Below, one piece after another: positions 1-7,457 of a DNA stretch of 64,000 nucleotides. The notes beneath the pieces are model-generated. The model did not search any database. It was not told the DNA's origin and saw nothing but the letters and a program-made list of their open reading frames with translations. Location: assembly GCA_002694985.1 (NCBI GenBank), contig NZNS01000007.1, forward strand, positions 107,189 to 171,188, written 5' to 3'. Positions within the stretch are counted from its first letter, which is position 1, and each line of letters starts with the position of its first letter. The stretch is from Parvibaculum sp. (GTDB taxonomy: Bacteria > Pseudomonadota > Alphaproteobacteria > Parvibaculales > Parvibaculaceae). Position numbers and translations under genes: made by a program.

Positions 1-1
1 C

Positions 2-538
2 GACAGCATGGAAACCTTCCGCGATGCCGCCGCCGACATCTATCTGCACACCACCGGCACGCCCTGGTCGCAACGTTCCGGCTCACGGGTCAACCATCGC
101 CAGATGACCTCGGCCATGATCGACAGCCGCGACTTCATCGCCGCAAAACGCCGGGCTGACAACGAGGTGCTGCTGCCCGCCGGACCGAAAATCGCCTTCT
201 CGGGCGGTGACACCACCGATCACCGGACGATCTGGGCCAAGCTCGATCAGGTCCACGCCAAGCACCCGGACATGGTGCTCATGCACGGCGGATCGCCCAA
301 GGGTGCGGAACGCATCGCGGCCACCTGGGCCAATAACCGCAAGGTCGCACAGGTCGCCTTCAAACCCGACTGGGCAAAACATGCCAAGGCAGCACCTTTC
401 AAGCGCAACGACCAGATGCTCGGCATTATGCCAATCGGGGTCATCATTTTCCCCGGCACGGGCATTCAGGACAACCTGGCCGATAAGGCCCGCAAGATGG
501 GCATCCCGGTCTATCGCTTCGGGACCGGCAGCACGTAA
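2..538 (+). CDS. DUF2493 (SLOG-type) protein, 5'-truncated by window edge
   Basis: The reading frame is open to the left edge, so the true start lies outside the window. The visible 179 residues match the C-terminal part of the DUF2493 proteins common on alphaproteobacterial ICEs and plasmids, which are usually near 300 residues. The conserved core is visible as KIAFSGGDTTDHR, then an HGGSPKGAE loop typical of nucleotide-sugar/ligand-binding SLOG folds, FKPDW, and a terminal FPGTG loop. The ATG at position 8 is probably internal. The biochemical role is unknown; membership of the ICE accessory region is inferred from the neighbours. Confidence 0.8.
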   Translation, partial: DSMETFRDAAADIYLHTTGTPWSQRSGSRVNHRQMTSAMIDSRDFIAAKRRADNEVLLPAGPKIAFSGGDTTDHRTIWAKLDQVHAKHPDMVLMHGGSPKGAERIAATWANNRKVAQVAFKPDWAKHAKAAPFKRNDQMLGIMPIGVIIFPGTGIQDNLADKARKMGIPVYRFGTGST

Positions 539-689
539 GCGCTGCCTTCCCACCTCATCATGAGCATGACGATAGCGCCCGTCTATCATTCCGTGCCGCC
601 CAGACAGGCATATTCATGCTATATGTCGTTCTGCGCTGTGGTGGTGGTGGAAGGCGCAACCGTCCAACTTTTTGCACGGAGACACCACC

Positions 690-1130
690 ATGATCGTTCT
701 CGGAATCCTCGTTTCCATCGCGGCCATCGGCACCATGTGCTGGTTGCTGTTCAATCTCGCCGTTTTCGTCCTGCCGTTCTTTATCGGTCTGAACGCAGGC
801 ATCTGGGCCTATGGCACAGGAGCTGGCTGGCTCGGCGGCATCGTCGTCGGTCTTCTCGCCGCCGGTTTGACACTGGCCGTCGGTCAGGGCCTGCTCATGC
901 TGATTCGCCCGATCTGGGCGCGTCTGCTGATTGCTCTGGCCTTCGTGGCTCCGGCGGGGATGGCCGGGTTCTATGCCACGCTTGGTATCGTCAAGCACAT
1001 GATGCCGTCTGAGACATGGCAGCTCATCTTCTCGGTGATCGGGGCGATTGCGGTGGGCGTGACGGCGTTCCTGCGCGTTGCAGGCACGGCGGAGATCGGG
1101 CCGGAGAACGAGGCCGTCGCGCGCGTGTAA
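690..1130 (+). CDS. Small multi-pass membrane protein, unknown function
   Basis: A 146-residue protein made mostly of hydrophobic segments: about four helices, with Gly/Ala-rich stretches and short polar turns, and a charged C-terminal tail. The ATG at 690 has a GGAG Shine-Dalgarno sequence about 8 nt upstream (678-681); the frame also opens at an upstream TTG (672) which is less likely. It lies between the DUF2493 gene and the metal-efflux cargo. I do not recognise a family beyond ICE-associated hypothetical membrane protein. Confidence 0.7.
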   Translation: MIVLGILVSIAAIGTMCWLLFNLAVFVLPFFIGLNAGIWAYGTGAGWLGGIVVGLLAAGLTLAVGQGLLMLIRPIWARLLIALAFVAPAGMAGFYATLGIVKHMMPSETWQLIFSVIGAIAVGVTAFLRVAGTAEIGPENEAVARV

Positions 1131-1224
1131 AAATGCCTTGGGCGGTTACTTTGAGCCCAGACTCACCGATGCTGCGGGGCGCGCGAATGTCGGCTTTCGT
1201 CCGGCGCGTCGCACCATGATGGAG

Positions 1225-2076
1225 TTAGTCAGCTTCCACCAAGTCACTCCGGGCATCGCGGATGATCATCCACGACGAATGCAGGAAAAGCCCCGCGATC
1301 GCGAACGCGACGATCAGGTCGGGCCATGCACTGCCAAGCCACGCGACCAGCCCGGCGGCGATGACCACGGCGAGGTTGCCGATGGCGTCGTTGCGAGAGA
1401 ACAGCCAGACGGCTCGCATATTGGCATCACCCTTGCGGTGCTTTAGCAGCGGCAGCACCGCGAGGATGTTTACGATCAGCGCACCTACCGCGAAGGCTCC
1501 CATCAACCCGGCTTCTGGCGTGGTCTGGTTGAGGACACGCCAGAGCGTGCTGCCGACAACGCCAAGGCCCAGAAGGCCCAGAAACACGCCTTGGATCATC
1601 GCCGACCGCGCCCGCCATGTCAGGCTCCAGCCGATGGCGAGCAGGCCCAGAAACGTGATCGCACCATCGCCCAGAAAATCGAGCGCGTCTGCCTTCAGCG
1701 CCTGCGAACCGGACAGGAACCCGCCGAACATTTCGACCACGCCGTATCCGAGATTGAGCGCGACCACGATCCAGAGCGCGCGGCGATAGCTCGGGTCCTT
1801 GTAGGCCGGATCGGACGATGTATCGCCGTCCTCGATCTTCTCGAAACCGTAGCCGGTCGCGTCGAGCGCGGGCCGCACTTTCGGCAGATCGCCGTCCGCG
1901 ATCCGCAATGTCATGATGTGGGTGGCGGCGGACACTTTCACGTCGCCTTCGGCCACGCCCGCAGACCGGGCCGCGCGCTCGATCTCGGCGGCATCTTTCG
2001 CGCAGTCCATGCCTTGCACCCGCATTCGGATCGGGGAGGAGGCTGTCGCCAACTTGCTGTTATCGGGCTGGCTCAT
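1225..2076 (-). CDS. HMA-domain cation diffusion facilitator-like transporter
   Basis: A 283-residue inner-membrane protein. Residues about 15-80 form a heavy-metal-associated (HMA) ferredoxin-like domain with a GMDC motif at 22-25; the second Cys of the usual CxxC is absent (Cys-Ala-Lys-Asp). Residues about 98-275 contain six hydrophobic segments as in the CDF family. Acidic metal-site candidates are D133-x3-D137 in the second helix and the N229-D230 / N234 group in the fifth. The predicted role is divalent heavy-metal export. It is transcribed divergently from an ArsR-family gene with a palindrome between, so metal-dependent derepression is likely. Which metal is carried cannot be read from the sequence. 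Confidence 0.85.
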   Translation of the reverse strand: MSQPDNSKLATASSPIRMRVQGMDCAKDAAEIERAARSAGVAEGDVKVSAATHIMTLRIADGDLPKVRPALDATGYGFEKIEDGDTSSDPAYKDPSYRRALWIVVALNLGYGVVEMFGGFLSGSQALKADALDFLGDGAITFLGLLAIGWSLTWRARSAMIQGVFLGLLGLGVVGSTLWRVLNQTTPEAGLMGAFAVGALIVNILAVLPLLKHRKGDANMRAVWLFSRNDAIGNLAVVIAAGLVAWLGSAWPDLIVAFAIAGLFLHSSWMIIRDARSDLVEAD

Positions 2077-2122
2077 GTGCGATCCTTTTTGTGGTGGCGG
2101 GCGAAAAGGTACGCTGCTAACG

Positions 2123-2140
2123 TATCAGTGGATAATGATA
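2123..2140. promoter_or_regulatory. Candidate ArsR/CadC operator
   Basis: Inverted repeat TATCA-N8-TGATA in the short AT-rich gap between the divergent transporter (start 2076) and ArsR genes. ArsR/CadC repressors usually bind imperfect AT-rich palindromes overlapping promoters, so this is the natural operator candidate. The assignment is inference. Confidence 0.45.
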
Positions 2141-2489
2141 TGACAGCGCAAACATTCAAGACGATCTTTCGGCACCCGATACACTGGAACTGCGGGCAAA
2201 GCTCTTCCGGGGCCTAAGCGATCCCAGCCGTCTGACGATCCTCGATGCGCTGGTGTCGGACGAACGCAACGTGCAGGAAATCGTCGGGCATACGGGTTTG
2301 GGTCAGCCCAACGTCTCGAACCATCTGCGCTGTCTGCTGGAATGCGGGCTGGTCAGTCGCCGCAGCAAAGGCCGCTTCGTTCGGTATCGTCTGGCGGACA
2401 GGCGGGTCGCCGATCTCATCCGTGATGCAGATCAGCTACTTGCCTCGACAGCCAACGGAGTTGATGCCTGCCAAAGCTATACGGACTAA
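2139..2489 (+). pseudogene. ArsR-family metalloregulator with no clear start (N-terminal frameshift?)
   Basis: From codon 2160 the frame reads DDLSAPDTLELRAKLF and continues as a normal ArsR winged helix: SRLTILDAL, then the recognition helix QPNVSNHLRCLLECGL, then the wing SKGRFVRYRL. The frame has a stop at 2136-2138 and no ATG or GTG before the GTG at 2253, which would delete the first helix. The plausible ATG at 2140 is in another reading frame (MTAQTFK...) that ends at 2216. So either a one-base indel near 2155-2165 broke the gene, or the start is non-canonical. Its product would repress the divergent transporter. The family assignment is firm; whether it is functional is doubtful. Confidence 0.6.
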
Positions 2490-3244
2490 CCGGCGCGACC
2501 TGCTGCAATGTCCTATCGGTGCGCCAAACCTGAAGCAGCCATCTGCGCATCCGCAGCGAATGCACCCTTTGTCCGCAGAGCAGTCATTGCCTCTGTCATA
2601 CCATAATTGCTTTCCTACCCGTAGCGGGCTTGACGGCAACCGGACCTGTGGACGGAAACTTTGCATCCACTTAAACCGCAATGATCCGTTGGTGGCGACC
2701 AGAAGCGGATGCGAATTATCTTCCATCTTCTTCAGGAAAATGGTGGCAGACAGCGACCAAGCATCGGATCAGCAAGCTTGAGGCACAGACGCGGCCCGTA
2801 AGTGCGCAGAACGGTCAGCTCCAGCGTTTGTGGACCGACCAGAATCCGGTTGGGCGATGCCGGAGGAACAGGCCAGGAAGAGAGATGCGCATGGCCTGAG
2901 ACGCAGGGTGACAGGCAAGGCCGGTATTACCCGTCTAGTCATCATGATGGGCCTCAAGATTGCCACGTCTCCGTTCAGCCCCCGTGTCTCGACCGCTGCA
3001 AACGGCCTCTTCAATGGCCTGATCTGGCCGAAGAACAGCGCGATGCGCTTCGACCGCTTTAGCGCAACAGCGTCGTCACAACTTTCTTCCCCTGACGGCA
3101 GAGCCGCCATTCCGCGCGGAACAAGAAAGTTTCTCCTGTGCTGTCCAGCCCCCAAAGGGGGTGCGCCAGCGTTCATCTCCGGCCGGTCGATCGCCATAGA
3201 GGCCGCAATGGTGCGGGCTCGGAAACGGAAAACGGAGACTTAAA
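2490..3244. other. 755-bp stretch with no recognisable gene
   Basis: Several short open frames exist on both strands but none has family-like sequence, a good ribosome binding site, or a consistent codon bias that I can recognise. The segment separates the metal cargo from DUF736. The last part (about 3230-3244) carries the GGAG ribosome binding site of the DUF736 gene. Confidence 0.5.
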
Positions 3245-3571
3245 ATGGCAACCATCGGCACCTTCAAGAAGACCGGCTCGAACGACTTCACCGGCGAAAT
3301 CGTCACCCTCAGCGTCCAGGCCAAGGGCGTGCGCATCATCCCCGACCTGCGCGCCACCGGCGAGAACGCCCCCAGCCACCGCGTTCTGGTCGGCCGCGCC
3401 GAAATCGGCGCCGCCTGGTCCAAGCGCTCCAACGAGGGCCGCGACTATCTGGGCCTCAAGCTGGACGATCCGAGCTTCAACGCTCCGATCTACGCCAACC
3501 TCTTCGACGAAGAAGACGGCGAAACCTTCTCCCTCATCTGGTCCCGCCCCAACGGCCGCCGCGGCGACTGA
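3245..3571 (+). CDS. DUF736 family protein (copy 1)
   Basis: A 108-residue protein with the DUF736 pattern: MATIGTFKK at the start, a FTGEI strand, RIIPDLRATGENAPSHRV in the middle, GAAWSK, and a C-terminal LIWSRP. DUF736 proteins are small, of unknown function, and found almost only on conjugative elements of alphaproteobacteria. The ATG is preceded by GGAGACTTAAA. A strong terminator follows immediately, so it is a single-gene unit. A second, diverged copy is at 10597-10932. Confidence 0.9.
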   Translation: MATIGTFKKTGSNDFTGEIVTLSVQAKGVRIIPDLRATGENAPSHRVLVGRAEIGAAWSKRSNEGRDYLGLKLDDPSFNAPIYANLFDEEDGETFSLIWSRPNGRRGD

Positions 3572-3581
3572 GGCGAGGCAC

Positions 3582-3615
3582 AAAGGCCCCGGCCGCAAGG
3601 TCGGGGCCTTTCTCA
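3582..3615 (+). terminator. Rho-independent terminator after DUF736
   Basis: Perfect 10-bp stem AAAGGCCCCG / CGGGGCCTTT (3582-3591 with 3602-3611), loop of 10 nt, followed by a T-containing tract. The AAA/TTT ends make it potentially bidirectional; it separates DUF736 from the convergent hipA. Confidence 0.85.
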
Positions 3616-3665
3616 TGCCAGCAGGAAAGCCGCCAGGCCCGGAGACCTGTCCGGGCTGGAATTGC

Positions 3666-4907
3666 TCAGCCCGTCAGGATCGGGATCATGGTTTTCACAT
3701 GGGCGTCGATCCGTTCCAGCACGGGCGGGGGGACCACCTCGCGTTCCGGCAGTGTCCACCATTTCGCATCGATGCGTTTCACCGTCTCGAGAACGGCCTT
3801 GAGTACGGCTGGCTCAGGAAGCCTTGCCCGATTGGCAACCGTCTTCCAGCGGGCCGGAGCCAAGCCCTTGAAGGCTCGCTCGCCGCCCAGAGACAGCGCC
3901 AGCCCATCTGCCGGAATATAGGGAACGGTCGAAAGCATGTCGTAGATCGGTGCAAGAGCGGGCGTGTCGCCGTCGCCCGGATAGATCAGCGACCAGTTCT
4001 TGAGGTGCATGTCGCCATTGCCCATGACCACCGAGAAGGTCAGCCGCCGAACAAACTCCAGCGCGGTGAACGGCGAGATCGCAACATTCAGCACAGAGGC
4101 GATGTCGTGGGAGGCGGCGCCATCATATTTGCGCGCCGGGTACAGGCCGAAAACCTGCGCGAAATCCTCGATATGGATGCGCTGCCCGTCTGTCCCGCGA
4201 TCAAAACGCCGCACGAGCAGAACCAGCCCCTCGGCAAGTGTTTCGAACTCTTCGGGTATCCCCTCGAACTGGTCTCGGCTGACCAGTTCCCGCTCGGGCA
4301 CGTCCATGCCAATTGCTTCGGCAAGCGCGAGGTTCGCAAACTCGTTTTCCGACACGCCCGGAAAGGCGGTCGAGGGGAATTTTGCAATATACTGGCCCTC
4401 GTCATCCCCGAGCGGCAAGGTCAGTCCGCCACCCTTGCCGGTGTTCTTCATCACCGAGAGCTTCATCTGCACGCCCGCCAGCGAGAAGCGGGCTTTTGGC
4501 CGCCCTTGGGATGGGGCCGCCCCGATGCCCGGTTGACCGTCACTGGGCAGCACCCGAACGGCACCCGGCAGATCCGCGCCTAGAGCTGCCAGGAGATCGA
4601 AATCATTCCCCGGCCGCACATTGCCCGCATGGTGCTTTTCCATCGCCTCGCGCAGCCGGTCTTCGGGTAGCAGGTTGGCAAAGAAGGGCGGCAGGCTGCC
4701 TGCGACAGGTCGCGGATCCTTGCGCAGGCCCCCTGATGCCGCGCGCAGGGACAGGCTCAGAACCGGGATGCCGCCGGCCGCGCGATAGGCCGGATCAAGG
4801 CTGAAGGCGTTGAAATCACCCGGCGTCCTGACGATCGTGCCAACCTTCGCACTGTTCAGGAACACGTCCAGCGCGGTGATGGTCTCAGCGGTACGGGCGG
4901 CTGTCAT
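3666..4907 (-). CDS. hipA: HipA-type serine/threonine kinase toxin
   Basis: A 413-residue protein with HipA architecture: an N-terminal domain (couple_HipA, about 1-110), then the kinase-like HipA_C. Visible landmarks are RFSLAGVQMKLS (nucleotide-binding region), GQYIAKFPS, the catalytic-loop GNGDMHLKNWS and the metal-binding IYDMLS. HipA kinases phosphorylate aminoacyl-tRNA synthetases and arrest growth when free of HipB. The start at 4907 has GGAGAG upstream and overlaps the end of hipB by 23 nt, typical of translational coupling. On an ICE the pair probably works as an addiction/stability module. Confidence 0.9.
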   Translation of the reverse strand: MTAARTAETITALDVFLNSAKVGTIVRTPGDFNAFSLDPAYRAAGGIPVLSLSLRAASGGLRKDPRPVAGSLPPFFANLLPEDRLREAMEKHHAGNVRPGNDFDLLAALGADLPGAVRVLPSDGQPGIGAAPSQGRPKARFSLAGVQMKLSVMKNTGKGGGLTLPLGDDEGQYIAKFPSTAFPGVSENEFANLALAEAIGMDVPERELVSRDQFEGIPEEFETLAEGLVLLVRRFDRGTDGQRIHIEDFAQVFGLYPARKYDGAASHDIASVLNVAISPFTALEFVRRLTFSVVMGNGDMHLKNWSLIYPGDGDTPALAPIYDMLSTVPYIPADGLALSLGGERAFKGLAPARWKTVANRARLPEPAVLKAVLETVKRIDAKWWTLPEREVVPPPVLERIDAHVKTMIPILTG

Positions 4908-5205
4908 CGTCGCTCTCCGGTTGCGGGCTGAAGGCCGGATGATCGTCCTCGGCATCGGGGCGCAAAAGCGCTTCGATGGCGGGCACCATCGCCTGCGGAA
5001 CCAGCATCATTTCCAGCCCAAGCGCCCTGGCAATGTTGATCAATGTCGTGGTGCGCGCAGCCGCTGCTCCCGTCTCGATGTCGCGGTAGCGCGGGCGCGA
5101 AATGCCGGCAAGATCGGCCACTTGCTCCTGGGTCAGCCCCGCTGCAAGACGCGCGCGGCGAAAATGGTCGCCGATCAGCCCCAGTGCTTCTTTTTCCGCC
5201 TTCAT
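4885..5205 (-). CDS. hipB: HipB-type XRE antitoxin/repressor
   Basis: A 106-residue protein with a Cro/CI helix-turn-helix at about residues 12-66 (RARLAAGLTQEQVADLAG, then ISRPRYRDIETG) and an acidic, Pro/Ser-rich C-terminal tail expected to be disordered. It lies directly upstream of hipA in the same operon, as in all HipBA modules, and should both neutralise HipA and repress the operon through the palindrome at 5241-5261. Confidence 0.9.
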   Translation of the reverse strand: MKAEKEALGLIGDHFRRARLAAGLTQEQVADLAGISRPRYRDIETGAAAARTTTLINIARALGLEMMLVPQAMVPAIEALLRPDAEDDHPAFSPQPESDDDSRPYR

Positions 5206-5240
5206 GTGGCGCCTTTACGGATCATTCCTGTTGCATTGAT

Positions 5241-5261
5241 CTGGATAGGTATCATATCCAG
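5241..5261 (-). promoter_or_regulatory. Candidate HipB operator
   Basis: Perfect 7-bp inverted repeat CTGGATA-N7-TATCCAG, 36 nt upstream of the hipB start codon. The half-sites use the same GGATA/TATCC words as the E. coli HipB operator but in the opposite arm order. Function inferred from position. Confidence 0.55.
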
Positions 5262-5524
5262 TGTAGAATGCAAAGAAAATGATCTCCAAACATATCACGA
5301 TTATTTCCCATGGAGCGTCTGGGGATCATCTTGCGCTGGTCGGCACTGCGGCCAGCACAAGTGCTGCAATTGCGGCATGCAGGCGAATCAGACGGACTGC
5401 ATGCTCAGCCGTGTAGATAACGTCCTGGCCAGATTCGACGAATTCGTATGGCGTATCGGGCGAAGGCGACTAAAATAGCCGTAGTTCTGGAATGCGCGCC
5501 GGTCGCGATGGGAGGTGATCATGC
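5262..5524. other. Non-coding gap between hipB and the XRE regulator
   Basis: With the hipB leader this makes a 319-nt gene-free stretch. It should hold the divergent promoters of hipBA and of the excision-control cassette. A loose stem GCTGG/CCAGC is visible near 5337-5359. I see no gene. The GGGAGGTGATC ribosome binding site of the next gene is at its end. Confidence 0.5.
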
Positions 5525-5791
5525 ATGATCACCGCTCGACAGTCGCGGGCCGCACGCGCGTTGCTGGGTTGGACGCAGGAGACGCTCGCTGACAAGGCCC
5601 GAATATCGCTGACTGCCCTGAAACGCCTTGAGTCCGAGAACCGGCTCGAGGTGTATGAGACAACGCGGGATCAGGTGCGCCGGGCGCTTGAAACAGCAGG
5701 GATTGTTCTCCTGTCCACGGATCGCGGGCAAGGAGTATTGCTGGTTCATGGGGAAGAGGAGAAGAGACACCGACAGATCCATGACGCCTGA
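5525..5791 (+). CDS. Small XRE-family regulator (QseC-like position)
   Basis: An 88-residue protein that is almost only a helix-turn-helix: ARALLGWTQETLADKARIS, LTALKRLESENRL, followed by a short beta-hairpin (GIVLLSTD, GVLLVHG). The ATG has an excellent GGGAGG ribosome binding site. It is immediately upstream of the QseM-like DUF2285 gene. In ICEMlSym of Mesorhizobium loti, the small DNA-binding protein QseC controls qseM and so the threshold for ICE activation; size, fold and position suggest the same job here, but XRE proteins of this size are common and the orthology is inference. Confidence 0.6.
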   Translation: MITARQSRAARALLGWTQETLADKARISLTALKRLESENRLEVYETTRDQVRRALETAGIVLLSTDRGQGVLLVHGEEEKRHRQIHDA

Positions 5792-5851
5792 CGGGCGCGG
5801 GCGGCATCATCGATCCGCTGCAGCGGCCTGTGCTCTGTGGCGACCCGCGAC

Positions 5852-6127
5852 ATGACATCTCCGCTCCCCCCCTTCGACGATATTGCACCTGTTAGCGACG
5901 AGCTGACCGAATATGACCGCGCGCATATCAAGCTCTATATGCGGCTGCTCGATGCGGCCGATGATGGGGCGGAATGGACCGAAGCCGTCAACATTCTGTT
6001 CGGTATCGACCCCGCCCTGGAACCAGTGCGCGCCCGGCAGGTCCATGACAGCCATCTGGCCCGCGCGCGCTGGATGACACAGAGCGGCTATCGCCAGCTG
6101 CTCCGCCGTCCGACAGATCGGACCTGA
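5852..6127 (+). CDS. qseM: Stand-alone DUF2285 protein, QseM-like antiactivator
   Basis: A 91-residue protein formed by a single DUF2285 domain: LTEYDRAHIKLYMRLLDA, GAEWTEA, DPALEPVRAR, and the C-terminal ARWMTQSGYRQLLR. The same layout is seen in the C-terminal part of the downstream FseA-like protein (MTPYQRRRFRLRMQAAD ... GGYLDLLR). DUF2285 is a variant helix-turn-helix; in ICEMlSym the stand-alone version QseM binds FseA and TraR and blocks transfer. I chose the ATG at 5852 over a GTG at 5837; neither has a strong ribosome binding site. Function here is inferred from domain identity plus the adjacent fseA and rdfS. Confidence 0.65.
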   Translation: MTSPLPPFDDIAPVSDELTEYDRAHIKLYMRLLDAADDGAEWTEAVNILFGIDPALEPVRARQVHDSHLARARWMTQSGYRQLLRRPTDRT

Positions 6128-6254
6128 CCTCGGCGCCGTCGCACCAGTGATGCCCTCAGAGCATCACCCCATGTCTTTGTCCCGGCTTCCATCTCGGTAG
6201 AGGCGCCGCAATTCTTTCACGCTCCACCTGTGCAGTTTCAACCAGGAGCGGAGC

Positions 6255-7020
6255 ATGAAGCCGGATACATCCCGCTGGCGAGACCAGGACCAGTATGAAT
6301 TCTACGATGTGCTGCCCGTTGAGGGCGTCGCCTGGGAATGCCTGCGCCGTAACGCCTCCTATCAGGCCAGTTTCGATGATCTTGTAGCGCAAGGCGCCGG
6401 GCATCTTCCCTTTGCGGATGACGTCCAACATCGCTGGGGGTTGCGATTTCCCGGCAGACCCCGGCTTTTCCGCGCTCGACCAACCGGTCATCTGGTCGCC
6501 TGTTGCCAATCCGGACATGCTGATGCTCGGGGCAGCGCCCGATTTTCTTCCGCCTTCTCCGTCCGCCTTATCGGTCGATCTTGCTGATGCCATCTGCGGA
6601 CCAGAGGGGACATATGGTGTCTGTGACGCCAGCGACGGCGTTCAATATCTGATCCTCGCCGACACCGATGCCAATTCGCAGCCGGCGATCATCCTGCCAC
6701 TTGACCAAAATCTGCCGGATCGGCTCGACGCCATTCTCAGGCTCTGGCACATGCTGGCCGGGAAACCCGCGCGCCGCGACCCCAGGATGACGCCGTATCA
6801 GCGCCGGCGGTTCCGCCTGAGGATGCAAGCCGCTGACGGAAACGCCAACCAAGCGACTTATCGTGAGATTGCCATCGCCATCTATGGAGAGGCGCGCGTT
6901 CGGGCCGAACCGTGGAAGACATCGGCTTTGCGCGCCTCTGTCATCGCCCTTGTCCGATCTGCCGCCGCGCTGATCGACGGCGGTTATCTGGACCTTTTGC
7001 GCCATCGTCGCAAACCCTGA
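6255..7020 (+). CDS. fseA: FseA-like excision activator, made by +1 frameshift (DUF6499 + DUF2285)
   Basis: Two overlapping frames encode one protein. Frame A starts at ATG 6255 (ribosome binding site AGGAGCGG) and gives the DUF6499 domain (SRWRDQDQYEFYDV, AWECLRRNASYQ, HRWGLRFP) but stops at 6585-6587. Frame B carries the continuation ADPGFSALDQPVIW and a C-terminal DUF2285 domain ending at 7020. A +1 shift at CCC-G (6450-6453) joins them into a 254-residue product exactly where the homology crosses over. In ICEMlSymR7A, msi172/msi171 are joined in the same way by programmed +1 frameshifting to make FseA, the activator of rdfS; here the RdfS-like gene also follows. A sequencing error or simple mutation is the alternative. 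Confidence 0.75.
6447..6454 (+). other. Candidate +1 programmed ribosomal frameshift site
   Basis: Frame A reads TTT CCC GGC AGA; frame B reads GCA GAC CCC. Reading CCC as Pro and advancing one extra base (skipping G6453) gives ...RFP-ADPG..., restoring the family sequence. CCC-G lets a proline tRNA re-pair in the +1 frame as CCG, a known slippery situation. Confidence 0.6.
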
Positions 7021-7156
7021 CGCTGACGTCTGATCGAGGGTGAGGATTTTACCCCTTCGATCTTCCTCATCCCCCATGCCGCCGCGCCTTCGCCACCGTG
7101 CGCATGTCATGCCGTTGATCGTCAGCGGCATCCTGCACAACCACGGAGGCCACCCC

Positions 7157-7438
7157 ATGCGACCTGATCTCGCCGCCTTGCCGCCACGCTACCTGCGCAC
7201 CAAGGAAGCCGCCGATTTCCTCAGCCTGTCCGCGCGCACGCTGGAAAAGCACAGAACCTACGGAACGGGACCTGCCTATCACAAGCTCGGCGGCCGCGTT
7301 GTCTATTCGGTCGAGGATCTCGCAGCCTGGGTTGCGCGCGGATCGGTCACCTCCACGTCGGACCCACGCGGACAGGTTCTCCCGGCGAAACCTCTGCCGC
7401 CGACCGCGTTCACCTCGCCCAAGCGCATCACGCGCTGA
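7157..7438 (+). CDS. rdfS: RdfS-like excisionase (recombination directionality factor)
   Basis: A 93-residue protein with an AlpA/MerR-type winged helix-turn-helix at about residues 10-60: RYLRTKEAADFLSLSARTLEKH, GPAYHKLGGRVVYSVEDLAAWV. It ends in a basic, Pro-rich tail. The ATG at 7157 is preceded by CGGAGG; the frame is open further upstream but without a ribosome binding site. In the ICEMlSym family RdfS is switched on by FseA and turns the integrase toward excision, and it also promotes the downstream traF-type genes. The gene follows fseA and precedes repA, parA and traF here. Confidence 0.75.
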   Translation: MRPDLAALPPRYLRTKEAADFLSLSARTLEKHRTYGTGPAYHKLGGRVVYSVEDLAAWVARGSVTSTSDPRGQVLPAKPLPPTAFTSPKRITR

Positions 7439-7457
7439 ACGTGGCTGTCAGCCCCTG

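Noticed and set aside
6255..7020. fseA as an ordinary pseudogene
   Set aside because: Both halves keep conserved domains in full and the break is at a slippery CCC-G at the same kind of junction known for FseA; programmed frameshifting is the better explanation, although sequence error is not excluded.
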